DNA of 59,502 nt from an uncultured Butyricicoccus sp. (GTDB lineage Bacteria; Bacillota; Clostridia; Oscillospirales; Butyricicoccaceae). The position numbers were made by a program, and so were the translations under genes. Below are positions 16,850 to 24,900 of this stretch, piece by piece. The DNA lies in contig NZ_CALWJM010000013.1 of assembly GCF_944381005.1 (NCBI RefSeq), positions 1-59,502 of the forward strand, written 5' to 3'. Each line of letters begins with the position of its first letter. Positions within the stretch are counted from its first letter, which is position 1. A model generated the notes under the pieces. That model had not been told where the DNA came from. It did not search any database and was given only the letters and a program-made list of their open reading frames with translations.

Positions 16850-17902
16850 ATGGCGAATAAAAAAAAGAAGAGCAAAAAAGTCAATGACAGAAAACTTCAA
16901 ATGGAAGAAAACAAGCGACTCTGGCGAGAGCTGTTTGAGCTGGTCGGACAAATTTTTGCCCTGCACCCGTGGGAACACTTCCAGTCGGGCAACGTCTTTG
17001 CACTTGCACCGCAGGGGAATGAAGATGGTGTGTTTTTCGATGTGGAGCACGACCGACTGCCCAATACGCGCAGCCTGACCATCTACCCGTCGCGCAAAGA
17101 TTATATGTACTTTTTAAACGCTGCTCAGGGCACCAGCCGCGAACAGGCACGGCAGCAAATCGAGCAGGCGCGCTGCACTTTGTTTTTGGGTGCGCGTGAG
17201 CAACTGCCCGAACAGATGCTTTCCTGTATCAAAAAAGTCGGCGTGACCTTCGGTGCTGGCCTGTGGCCGTGGATTGAATATAAGCCGCATGGCTGTGCGC
17301 CTGTCCTGCCCGATGAAACTGCGCTCAGATGGATATTGGATATGTTAGGACATTTCCGTATGCAGCTTCATGCCATTGTAGAGAACAAACAGCGTGTGGA
17401 CTTTGCGCATGGCGAAATGCTCTTGCGTGCGTATAACCCGTCTCACAAGGTCTGGATGAACATGACCGCCCCGTTTGTACTGCCACCGGTGCAGCCCCCT
17501 ATGCCGCTGTGTACCGACGCCAATCAGTTGGCGGTGCTTGCAAGTTGTCCGCGTTCTGAACAGGTAGAGCGGATTGAATTTGACTATGGCTGGCTATCTG
17601 AGCCGGTATGCGACGCGGCAGGAGAAGTCCCCTATTACCCGATTGTTTTGGTATTCACCGACCGCATTTCCCATCAAACACTTGCCCGCGTGCGCTGTCA
17701 TCCCGACGCTTTCCGCGCGCAAGTATTCTCGGTCTGGTGTGACTTACTGGAACAATACGGCCGTCCGGAAACGCTGTATGTGTCAAGAGATGAGAACATG
17801 GAACTGTTTTTGGATTTTGCCAACCAAACCCGCATCGCAATCAAGCAGGTCAAGCGCCTGCCAGCAGCAGAAAAAGTGCTGCGCGACGCACAAGCCCTTT
17901 GA
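16850..17902 (+). CDS. Unrecognised 350-residue cytosolic protein (DUF7309/DUF6930-like?)
   Basis: Starts MANKKKKSKK, a lysine-rich tail, then two domains joined near residue 200. The first has a conserved-looking aromatic patch (ELVGQIFALHPWEHFQ, GLWPWIEYKPHG); the second ends with VSRDENMELFLDFANQTRI. This layout reminds me of proteins annotated with DUF7309 plus DUF6930 domains, but that is from memory and unverified. No signal peptide, membrane segment or catalytic motif. It has its own promoter and terminator, so it is monocistronic. Confidence 0.8.
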   Translation: MANKKKKSKKVNDRKLQMEENKRLWRELFELVGQIFALHPWEHFQSGNVFALAPQGNEDGVFFDVEHDRLPNTRSLTIYPSRKDYMYFLNAAQGTSREQARQQIEQARCTLFLGAREQLPEQMLSCIKKVGVTFGAGLWPWIEYKPHGCAPVLPDETALRWILDMLGHFRMQLHAIVENKQRVDFAHGEMLLRAYNPSHKVWMNMTAPFVLPPVQPPMPLCTDANQLAVLASCPRSEQVERIEFDYGWLSEPVCDAAGEVPYYPIVLVFTDRISHQTLARVRCHPDAFRAQVFSVWCDLLEQYGRPETLYVSRDENMELFLDFANQTRIAIKQVKRLPAAEKVLRDAQAL

Positions 17903-17958
17903 TAAAAAAAACGGATACCCGCGCCTTTCCCTCCAAAGGCTGCGGGTATCCGTTTTTC
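17903..17958. terminator. Bidirectional terminator between convergent genes
   Basis: Stem ACGGATACCCGC/GCGGGTATCCGT with inner GCCTTT/AAAGGC hairpin, an A-run on the left and a T-run on the right. Serves the unknown gene (+) and the GH112 operon (-). Confidence 0.88.
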
Positions 17959-17981
17959 CTTTTCTCTGACTTCTTTTTCTC

Positions 17982-20156
17982 TTACTTCTTCATCTCATAC
18001 CAACGAATTTCATTTGCGCCCAAGTCGAGCGGGAATGAAGTACCGTCACCAGTATAAACGGTCGTCGATTGCGGCTCATAGGTGTTGTTAACCACGCAAT
18101 ATTTGCCATTCTTGACATAGGCATGAACTTCTACGTTGAAGTTCTCGGAATACCACTTGTGCAAATTCTGTTCGTCATGGCTGCTCCACAAAATCGCGCG
18201 GTACAAAATACGGCTGTTTTCAAAATTGTACGGCAGACCGGATAGATAAACCGCGCGCCCTGCGCCGTAGCTGTTGACCGCCATTTGCACTTCTTTTTCT
18301 CTCTGTACCAAGATTTCGGTGCCTTCCAATGCATAAATGCTCTTTTTACCCTCACCGAAATCCACATCCTTGGTGCAGTCGGCTAAAATAAAATGGTCAC
18401 GGTGCTCGTCCCAGTTATATTTGTCATAGTTGAGCGTAAAGCCGGTTTCCTTTTCCACGCCCAGCAAAGTCGCAAGCTGGAGGAAATGTCCCTGATAAGC
18501 ATGTCCAGACGGTTCACCCACACCGATAAAGCCACCGCCCTCATAGACAAACTGGCGAATTGCAGCGGTAATCTGCGGGTCTTCCCAGTAGTAACCGCCT
18601 GTATGTGCGGTATCGGCATCACCGACATTGATGATAACATCAATATCCTTCAAGATGCTGGCATCTGCCTTGATATCCTCAAAGCTGATAAACCGCACGT
18701 CGAACGGTGCGCCCGACAGTGCCTCAATGATACCGGCATAGCTGTAATTCTGCTTTTGATACAGCGCATGATGCACCATATGGCAGCCCCACGCACGCAT
18801 CTTACCCCAGCTATTGAGCACGGCAACCGTTTTCACACAATATGGGGTTGTACCCTTGATGTTGTCGTACAGTTCGCGGAACTCATCGCACACTTGCTCT
18901 ACATAGTCGATAAAATCCGGGAACTGGATTGCCAACTTGAGGTATCCACCGTAGCCAATACGGTCAATGGGGCTGCGCAGGATGGCGCGGCGTGCCGTTA
19001 CCCAGTTCTCCTTGGCTTCGCGTACCGGGTCGCCGCCCTCATGGAACACATCCGGGAAGAAATATGGCAAGAAGCGTCCTTCGGTATAGCGCACGCCCTT
19101 AATATCCGAAATCAGGCGCAGAGTAGAGCCATTGCCCACGCTGCCCACGACGGCATCCAAGCCGATGGACTGAAATTCTTCCATAAACGGTTCGGTTCCA
19201 ATCCAGTGGTCACCCAAGAACATCATCGCTTCACAGCCGCATTCATGGGTAATATCGACCATTTCACGCGCCAGTTTTGCCACTTCGCGGCGCTGGAACG
19301 CCTGAAAATCGCGAAATTCTTTGCTGGGGATGCGATACTGGTTATTATAATAGCCTTGGTCAATGATATATTCCGGTCGGAATGGGTAGCCTACTTCCTC
19401 TTCAAACTGCTTGAGGATGTACGGGGAAACCGAAGCCGAATATCCGTACCAATCCACATACTTTTCCCGCTTGAGTTCGTCAAACAGCAAGGTAAACTGA
19501 TGGAAGAAGGTCGTATAACGAATGACGTTTACATAAGGGTGCTCTTTGATGAACTTGCGCAAACGCTCCATGGAATACGCATGGGTCTTAGGCTGGCGCA
19601 CGTCAAAAGTAATCTGGTGTTCAAAGTCTTTCCAATCGTTTGTGACTGCGTTGTACATATGTACCGGGTCCCAAATGATATACGCCAAAAAGCTGACCGT
19701 ATATTCGTGGAACGGCTGCGGCTGGTCTATCACAACGCTTTCGGTCTGCTCATCATAATGCCAAGCGTCGGTTGGTACAACAGTGCCAGACGAACGGTCG
19801 ATAACCTCCCACCAGCGCGTGATGTCATCGCGTGTGTTGACGGCAATCAGTTCTTTAGAAATGCCCTTGAGCAGCGGGATAGACAGTGCGCCCTGTGTGG
19901 CGGTATAAAAAGCCGTCATAATGTAGCATTGCTGCACCTCGTCCGGATTGGCCTTTGCCCACACATTATCCTTGCGCGTGGTATAATAGGTGGAATAAAT
20001 TTTTGCACCCGTGTCTTTCAGTTCTTCCGGAAATGCCGTGCCGTCACAATCACGAATCGCATCCGCTCCCCAGCGGTGCAGAATTTCTTTTGTCTGTGGG
20101 ATGACATCCATATCGGTCGGAATGGTAACACGACCATATCGTTTGGTTTCACTCAT
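17982..20156 (-). CDS. lnpA: 1,3-beta-galactosyl-N-acetylhexosamine phosphorylase (GH112)
   Basis: 724 residues, full length. Splits lacto-N-biose or galacto-N-biose with phosphate into galactose 1-phosphate and GlcNAc or GalNAc in the cytoplasm. GH112 signs: RYGRVTIPTDMDVIPQT near the start, the TIM-barrel segment with proposed general acid Asp316 in MFLGDHWIGTEPF, and a glutamine-amidotransferase-like third domain around residues 480-620. The start follows AAGGAGCG. It is the last gene of a sugar-import operon. Preference for LNB or GNB cannot be decided; kinase and galactose-1-P genes that usually follow are absent here. Confidence 0.94.
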   Translation of the reverse strand: MSETKRYGRVTIPTDMDVIPQTKEILHRWGADAIRDCDGTAFPEELKDTGAKIYSTYYTTRKDNVWAKANPDEVQQCYIMTAFYTATQGALSIPLLKGISKELIAVNTRDDITRWWEVIDRSSGTVVPTDAWHYDEQTESVVIDQPQPFHEYTVSFLAYIIWDPVHMYNAVTNDWKDFEHQITFDVRQPKTHAYSMERLRKFIKEHPYVNVIRYTTFFHQFTLLFDELKREKYVDWYGYSASVSPYILKQFEEEVGYPFRPEYIIDQGYYNNQYRIPSKEFRDFQAFQRREVAKLAREMVDITHECGCEAMMFLGDHWIGTEPFMEEFQSIGLDAVVGSVGNGSTLRLISDIKGVRYTEGRFLPYFFPDVFHEGGDPVREAKENWVTARRAILRSPIDRIGYGGYLKLAIQFPDFIDYVEQVCDEFRELYDNIKGTTPYCVKTVAVLNSWGKMRAWGCHMVHHALYQKQNYSYAGIIEALSGAPFDVRFISFEDIKADASILKDIDVIINVGDADTAHTGGYYWEDPQITAAIRQFVYEGGGFIGVGEPSGHAYQGHFLQLATLLGVEKETGFTLNYDKYNWDEHRDHFILADCTKDVDFGEGKKSIYALEGTEILVQREKEVQMAVNSYGAGRAVYLSGLPYNFENSRILYRAILWSSHDEQNLHKWYSENFNVEVHAYVKNGKYCVVNNTYEPQSTTVYTGDGTSFPLDLGANEIRWYEMKK

Positions 20157-20174
20157 ACAAGACGCTCCTTTTTG

Positions 20175-20360
20175 TTAATTGCTGTATGGCTTGTTGTACA
20201 CATAGAGCAAAGCCAGAATCCCAGCCAGCCCAATCATTTGTATGCCCAGTCCGCTCCACTGCCCGGTTTGCCGCTGTCCGATAATGACCAATGCGACACA
20301 GAGGATTATCAGAATAATCCCAGCGATGACCAGCAATTTTTTCTTTAAATACTCATCCAT
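20175..20360 (-). CDS. Small two-helix membrane protein in the sugar operon (DUF6903-like?)
   Basis: 61 residues starting MDEYLKKKLL (ATG 20358-20360, behind GAGGTG). Two membrane helices (about 9-27 and 37-54) and a short cytosolic-type tail YNKPYSN. Similar small proteins accompany GH112 phosphorylases and sugar ABC permeases in other gut Firmicutes and are, as I recall, annotated DUF6903. Function unknown. It sits 16-18 nt from both neighbours. Confidence 0.8.
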   Translation of the reverse strand: MDEYLKKKLLVIAGIILIILCVALVIIGQRQTGQWSGLGIQMIGLAGILALLYVYNKPYSN

Positions 20361-20376
20361 TCGGCACACCTCTTTC

Positions 20377-21264
20377 TTAACCCTTGAGTCCGCCCAGCGT
20401 CATGCCCTGTGTCAGCTTCTTCTGTACGCAAATATACAGAATCAATGTAGGCAACATGACCATAACCAAACCTGCATATAACTGGCCATACTGTGCGGCT
20501 GCATTTTGTGCCTTCATCAGGTTCATCAAGCCAACCGGCAACGTCTTTCCACCGTTTGGGTCGGTCAGCAGGGTCATTGCAATGATGTATTCATTCCAGA
20601 AAGACAGGAAGTTAAACAGGATAACCGTGATAATGGATGGCTTGGCCATAGGCATAATAATGCGAATCATGGTGGTAAAGTAACTGGCGCCATCGACATA
20701 AGCGGCTTCTTCATAAGCCATCGGCAAGGTTGCAAAATAACCACTGAGCAGATAAATCGTAAAGGGCAACGCGGTTGCGGCATAAACCAGTGCAACTACG
20801 ACAATATTGTTGAGGAAAAAGGAGTGTCCCAGTACAGAACGCGCAACTTTATCGCCTTCGACAAACATTAGGAAAATCGGCACAACAATGTAGTTTACAT
20901 TGATGAACAAGCCGCCCATAAACATAATGTTCCACAGTTTACTGCCGCGGAAGCGATAGCGCGCCAATACATAGGCCGCAGGCAGCGCAACAACGAGCAG
21001 AATCACCAGCGCCAGCGCGGTCACGACCACAGAATTAAAAAAGTATTCGCCCATGCGCGCCTTGACCCACGCATCGGTGAAGTTTTGCCAGTGAAAACCC
21101 GCTGGCAACGCCCACGGATTGCCCATGAACTCGCTGTTTTCCTTGACCGATGCCATAAAGACCCACGCAACCGGTACGATAATGGTAATGGCCAAGATGC
21201 TCAGGCAAACATAAATGAAGGCTTTGTACAGCCGTTCTCCCCCTGTTGTCTTTTTGGTTTCCAT
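20377..21264 (-). CDS. Sugar ABC transporter permease (MalG/CUT1 type)
   Basis: 295 residues with six membrane helices. The EAA loop that contacts the ATPase is visible as EEAAYVDGASYFTTMIRIIM. The C-terminus KKLTQGMTLGGLKG is typical for MalG-like permeases. Together with the adjacent MalF-like protein it forms the membrane channel of the importer. Confidence 0.95.
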   Translation of the reverse strand: METKKTTGGERLYKAFIYVCLSILAITIIVPVAWVFMASVKENSEFMGNPWALPAGFHWQNFTDAWVKARMGEYFFNSVVVTALALVILLVVALPAAYVLARYRFRGSKLWNIMFMGGLFINVNYIVVPIFLMFVEGDKVARSVLGHSFFLNNIVVVALVYAATALPFTIYLLSGYFATLPMAYEEAAYVDGASYFTTMIRIIMPMAKPSIITVILFNFLSFWNEYIIAMTLLTDPNGGKTLPVGLMNLMKAQNAAAQYGQLYAGLVMVMLPTLILYICVQKKLTQGMTLGGLKG

Positions 21265-21279
21265 ATAGCTGCCGCCCCC

Positions 21280-22167
21280 TTAAATTTCAAGTGGTTCGCG
21301 CTTTGTTGCCAGATTGATGATTGCCGAGAGCGCAAACGAAAACAGAAAAACTACAACACCAATCGCCATACCGTAACCATACGACGAGTTGGTATAGGCC
21401 TGCTTGTACATGTAGCTCAAGAATACTTCGGTACTGCCGTCCGGGCCGCCCGACGTCATCGCCTTGACAAACAGGAAGGAAAGGTTGATGGACGAGATAA
21501 CGAAGAAGGTCAGTGTTGTGCGGATATTTGTCCAAATCAGCGGGATGGTGATGGAGAAGAACTGGGTCAAGCGGGATGCGCCTTCCAAATCCGCACATTC
21601 ATACAGGCTGCTGTCCACAGCCGACATACTCGCCATGTACATGACCATGTAGTAGCCGATGGCCTGCCAAATCATGGCTGCCGCCAAGCTGAAAATAACA
21701 ATCTTCTGGTCACCCAGCCATAAAACCTTATTCTCTGGATTAAACAGCATCAGAATGCTGTTGAGCATACCGCGATTGGGGTCATAAATCGCGCTGAAAA
21801 TGGCCGAAATGATAACAACCGACAAGATATTCGGGATATAAAATACCACGCGGAAAAAGTTCTGACCGTGCAGCTTTTCGCGTGTAAGAATAGCTGCAAA
21901 CAGAAGTGCAAATCCAATCGTAATCAGCGTAACAACAACAATCAGCAGCAATGTGTTCTGGAAGGATTGGCAGAACTTTGCATCGCCAAACAATGTAACA
22001 AAGTTATCCAGTCCAACAAATTGTTTGTTTGCCGAATAGCCGCCCCATTTATACAGCGACATGCGGAATACATTGATGGTCGGAATGACCATAAAGATAA
22101 AAAACAGAACGATTGCGGGCGTGAGACAGATTGCGATAAAGCGTCCTCTGCCTTTTTGATTTTTCAT
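21280..22167 (-). CDS. Sugar ABC transporter permease (MalF/CUT1 type)
   Basis: 295 residues, six predicted helices, N-terminus KKGRGRFIAICLTPAIVLF-like and an EAA loop DLEGASRLTQFFSITIPLIW. Pairs with the downstream permease, 15 nt away. Its start lies just after a hairpin that separates it from the binding-protein gene, which would lower its expression relative to the binding protein. Confidence 0.95.
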   Translation of the reverse strand: MKNQKGRGRFIAICLTPAIVLFFIFMVIPTINVFRMSLYKWGGYSANKQFVGLDNFVTLFGDAKFCQSFQNTLLLIVVVTLITIGFALLFAAILTREKLHGQNFFRVVFYIPNILSVVIISAIFSAIYDPNRGMLNSILMLFNPENKVLWLGDQKIVIFSLAAAMIWQAIGYYMVMYMASMSAVDSSLYECADLEGASRLTQFFSITIPLIWTNIRTTLTFFVISSINLSFLFVKAMTSGGPDGSTEVFLSYMYKQAYTNSSYGYGMAIGVVVFLFSFALSAIINLATKREPLEI

Positions 22168-22189
22168 AACACAACATCTCCAATCGAAT

Positions 22190-22225
22190 AAAAAGAACGG
22201 TGAGCAAATTTTCTGCTCACCGTTC
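22190..22225 (-). terminator. Partial terminator between binding-protein and permease genes
   Basis: Perfect 12-bp stem GAACGGTGAGCA/TGCTCACCGTTC with a 7-nt loop, followed on the minus strand by TTTTTATT. Its place inside the operon suggests read-through control: more binding protein than permease. Confidence 0.75.
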
Positions 22226-22273
22226 CCTGTGTGGCTATGATTTCATGGAACTATCCGGCGCACGCGGTGAGAA

Positions 22274-23629
22274 TTACTGTAATGCAGGACGCAGCGCATC
22301 ACTTGCCTGCGTAACCGCGTCAATCCAATCCTGCTCGGTCTTATCGCCGGTTACCAGAGAATTCACGGTCTGGAACGCTGCATCGGCGATGCTGACACCT
22401 TCAACCGGGTCGGTCGAAGCAAAGGCACCCATTGCAGCCTTTGCGCCATTGTCATAAACCGAATAGAACAGCTGGTCGCCTTCGCTGAGCTGGTCGGTCA
22501 GGCCAGTAATCGGCTGTACCGCTACGCTTTCGCCCTCAGCGTGTTCGGTAATGAACAGCTTTGCTGCCTCATCAGAGTACAGGAATGCAATAAATTCCTT
22601 AGCTAAATCCTTGTTCTGTGCTGCGGACGGAACCCAAATCTGCTCAAAGAAGGTGTAGCTATAACGGTCGCCGCCTTCGGTCAGCGCAGGCAGAGCCATA
22701 AAGCCCCATTCAAAATCTTCCGGAGTAGAAGCGGCCATTTCGCCGACAACCCAAGTACCGTTGGGCATGAACAGCGACTGTCCATCAATTACAAGCTGCT
22801 GGTTCTTGGCAAAGTTATCGTTGTTTGCATTTGCCGGTGTGGTGGGGTCGGTGTAGGTGCACAGCTTGGTAACGGTGTCAAATGCCGTCTTTGCTTCTGC
22901 GCTCTGCCAGATACCCTCTTCATAGTGAGTTGCCTTGTCAAAGAACTCCGGCCCGCCTGCCTCGTTCAACAGCGCATAGAAGAACGCATCAAAGTAACCT
23001 GCATGGGGGTAGGTGAACAGCGAAATACCTTCTGCCTTAGCGGTATCGCCGAGTGCCCACATTTCATCCCATGTTTCAGGAACTTCCCATCCTTTTTCCT
23101 TTAACAGACCGGCGTTATAGAACAGTCCGCAGGGGCTATAGAACATCGGCATGAGATAGGTTTTTCCATCGCCGTAAGGATTTGTTACCGAGGTATCGGT
23201 AAAGCCGGGAATAATCTTTTCACCAACTGTAACATCCTCGCCTGGAACAGTCATGCTCAGAATGTCGGTCAAGTCCTCCAGACCTTTTTCCTTAATCATG
23301 GTCTCGGTCAGTGCCTTTTCACGGCCAACTGCCAGATGTACAACGTCCGGATAATCGCCAGCCTTCATGCCCGGCCCAATTACATCTTCGATATTGCGGT
23401 CAACGGTTACCTGAACGTCTACGCCTTCATGCGTCTTTTCAAACGCACTGGCAACGGCTTCCCACATGCCAGGGCCGTAAGCGCTTTCAATCGCTGCAAC
23501 TTTAAGAACCTGTCCAGCTTCTCCGCCGCTAGCGTTGGAATCGGTGGTACCTGTACCGCCGCCGCATCCGCTTAATACAGACGCACCAATCGCAGTTGCC
23601 AACGTTAAACACAACGCTCTCTTTTTCAT
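22274..23629 (-). CDS. Sugar ABC transporter substrate-binding lipoprotein (CUT1 family)
   Basis: 451 residues. N-terminal lipoprotein signal with lipobox VLSGC (Cys22) followed by a Gly/Thr/Ser linker GGGTGTTDSNASGG, then an extracellular solute-binding domain of the maltose/oligosaccharide type (e.g. FYSPCGLFYNAGLLKEKGWE, PETWDEMWAL). First gene of the operon ending in the GH112 phosphorylase, so its likely ligand is a galactosyl-HexNAc disaccharide (inference). The start follows GAGGAGG. Confidence 0.94.
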   Translation of the reverse strand: MKKRALCLTLATAIGASVLSGCGGGTGTTDSNASGGEAGQVLKVAAIESAYGPGMWEAVASAFEKTHEGVDVQVTVDRNIEDVIGPGMKAGDYPDVVHLAVGREKALTETMIKEKGLEDLTDILSMTVPGEDVTVGEKIIPGFTDTSVTNPYGDGKTYLMPMFYSPCGLFYNAGLLKEKGWEVPETWDEMWALGDTAKAEGISLFTYPHAGYFDAFFYALLNEAGGPEFFDKATHYEEGIWQSAEAKTAFDTVTKLCTYTDPTTPANANNDNFAKNQQLVIDGQSLFMPNGTWVVGEMAASTPEDFEWGFMALPALTEGGDRYSYTFFEQIWVPSAAQNKDLAKEFIAFLYSDEAAKLFITEHAEGESVAVQPITGLTDQLSEGDQLFYSVYDNGAKAAMGAFASTDPVEGVSIADAAFQTVNSLVTGDKTEQDWIDAVTQASDALRPALQ

Positions 23630-23688
23630 GCAATTTCCTCCTCAGTTTTTCAAACACTGTTTTATGCCGGTTGCTTTCGATATTCATA

Positions 23689-23716
23689 AGTATAAACTTT
23701 CTCCGGGCTGATTCAA
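23689..23716 (-). promoter_or_regulatory. Promoter of the sugar-import/GH112 operon
   Basis: Minus strand: -35 TTGAAT (23711-23716), 16-bp spacer, -10 TATACT (23689-23694), about 60 bp before the binding-protein start. The 373-bp gap 23630-24002 is AT-rich and holds this promoter, the araC promoter and presumably the regulator's binding sites; no gene is visible in it. Confidence 0.6.
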
Positions 23717-23871
23717 TCGGTTTCTTGCTTTTGATTTTATATATCTTGTCTTTTTGTGCATGTAGAATAGTAACCTTTTAAATTTTCCGCATTTTATATG
23801 TGCATTTAACACAAAAAATATACTCTATTTTTTACATGGCGGGTAATTTCCTGACATTCTAAATTTTGCGC

Positions 23872-23900
23872 TTGTATTTTAACATAGCGACGCTTATAAT
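23872..23900 (+). promoter_or_regulatory. Promoter of the AraC-type regulator
   Basis: Weak -35 TTGTAT (23872-23877), 17-bp spacer, perfect -10 TATAAT (23895-23900). A poor -35 with a perfect -10 is compatible with activator control. Confidence 0.55.
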
Positions 23901-24002
23901 AAACCTGAATTTTACCGCCTTAGTTTTGTGCGCATCGCCGATTCACTTTATATATTTTGGTCTTTTGATAAAACAATAAAACATCTTTCGGAGGGAGTCC
24001 AT

Positions 24003-24842
24003 ATGAGCAGTACACGCTATCAGCTGGAACAAAAATCCCCACACTCCAACCAAAATAATCTGTTATACGTTTCCTCTTCTCAATACGGCGCGGACTGGCA
24101 CTCCGAACTGCACACACACGCTTGCACCGAATTATTTTATTGTGTCTGCGGTATTGGTGAATTTCGAGCCGACGGCGTGACGTTTCCGGTTGGCAGCGAT
24201 GACCTTGTCATCATTAACCCCAATGTCGTACATACCGAAATCAGCATCCCATCAAACCCGCTCGAATACATCGTTTTGGGCGTCGATGGCATGACTTTCC
24301 AATTTGGCGAACAGCACACCGACGCTTATGCCATTCTCAATTACCGCGAGTTCCGCGACGAAATCATCTTTTATCTGCGCGAACTGCTGCGCGAGGCACA
24401 AAACCAACCCACCGGTTGGGAAGATGTATGCCGCAATCTATTTGCTGTACTGTTGACCAAAATCCAAAGACATACCGCTTATACCATCGACCCGGTGGAA
24501 ACCCCGCGCGCAAACAGAGAATGTGCTATTATCAAACGATATATCGACGAACATTTCACCGAGCCGCTTACCTTGGACATGCTGACCGAATACATCCATG
24601 TCAATAAATATTATCTAGCCCATGCGTTCCGCAAAACCTATGGCATTTCCCCCATCAACTACTTAAACGAACGCCGGATTCAAGAAAGTATTTATATGCT
24701 GGAAAATACCGACTACTCTTTGTCGCAAATCGCACACCTGCTCGGTTTCTCCTCTCCCAGTTATTTTTCCCAGCGGTTCCGCCGCGCACAGGGCATCAGT
24801 CCTGCCGCCTACCGCAAACAAGTTACCCAGCCCCAATCATAG
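24003..24842 (+). CDS. AraC-family transcriptional regulator of the sugar locus
   Basis: 279 residues from the ATG at 24003 (GGAGGGAG upstream). An N-terminal cupin-like sensor domain (HTHACTELFYCVCGIGEF, VIINPNVVHTE) precedes two helix-turn-helix units at about 175-275 (LTLDMLTEYIHVNKYYLAHAFRK, then the conserved IAHLLGFSSPSYFSQRFRR). It is divergent from the importer operon and lies 58 bp before the beta-galactosidase gene, so it probably senses the sugar and controls both. Confidence 0.93.
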   Translation: MSSTRYQLEQKSPHSNQNNLLYVSSSQYGADWHSELHTHACTELFYCVCGIGEFRADGVTFPVGSDDLVIINPNVVHTEISIPSNPLEYIVLGVDGMTFQFGEQHTDAYAILNYREFRDEIIFYLRELLREAQNQPTGWEDVCRNLFAVLLTKIQRHTAYTIDPVETPRANRECAIIKRYIDEHFTEPLTLDMLTEYIHVNKYYLAHAFRKTYGISPINYLNERRIQESIYMLENTDYSLSQIAHLLGFSSPSYFSQRFRRAQGISPAAYRKQVTQPQS

Positions 24843-24900
24843 GGAAGCATTTGCCCTATGTTGATAGACTGCATTTTAAGCCAAGAAAGAGGTATCTGCC

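Noticed and set aside
18393..20348. Long plus-strand reading frame (651 codons) opposite the GH112 gene
   Set aside because: Mirrors a full-length, motif-complete GH112 enzyme; no ribosome-binding site or recognisable domains. It is open because of codon bias on the other strand.
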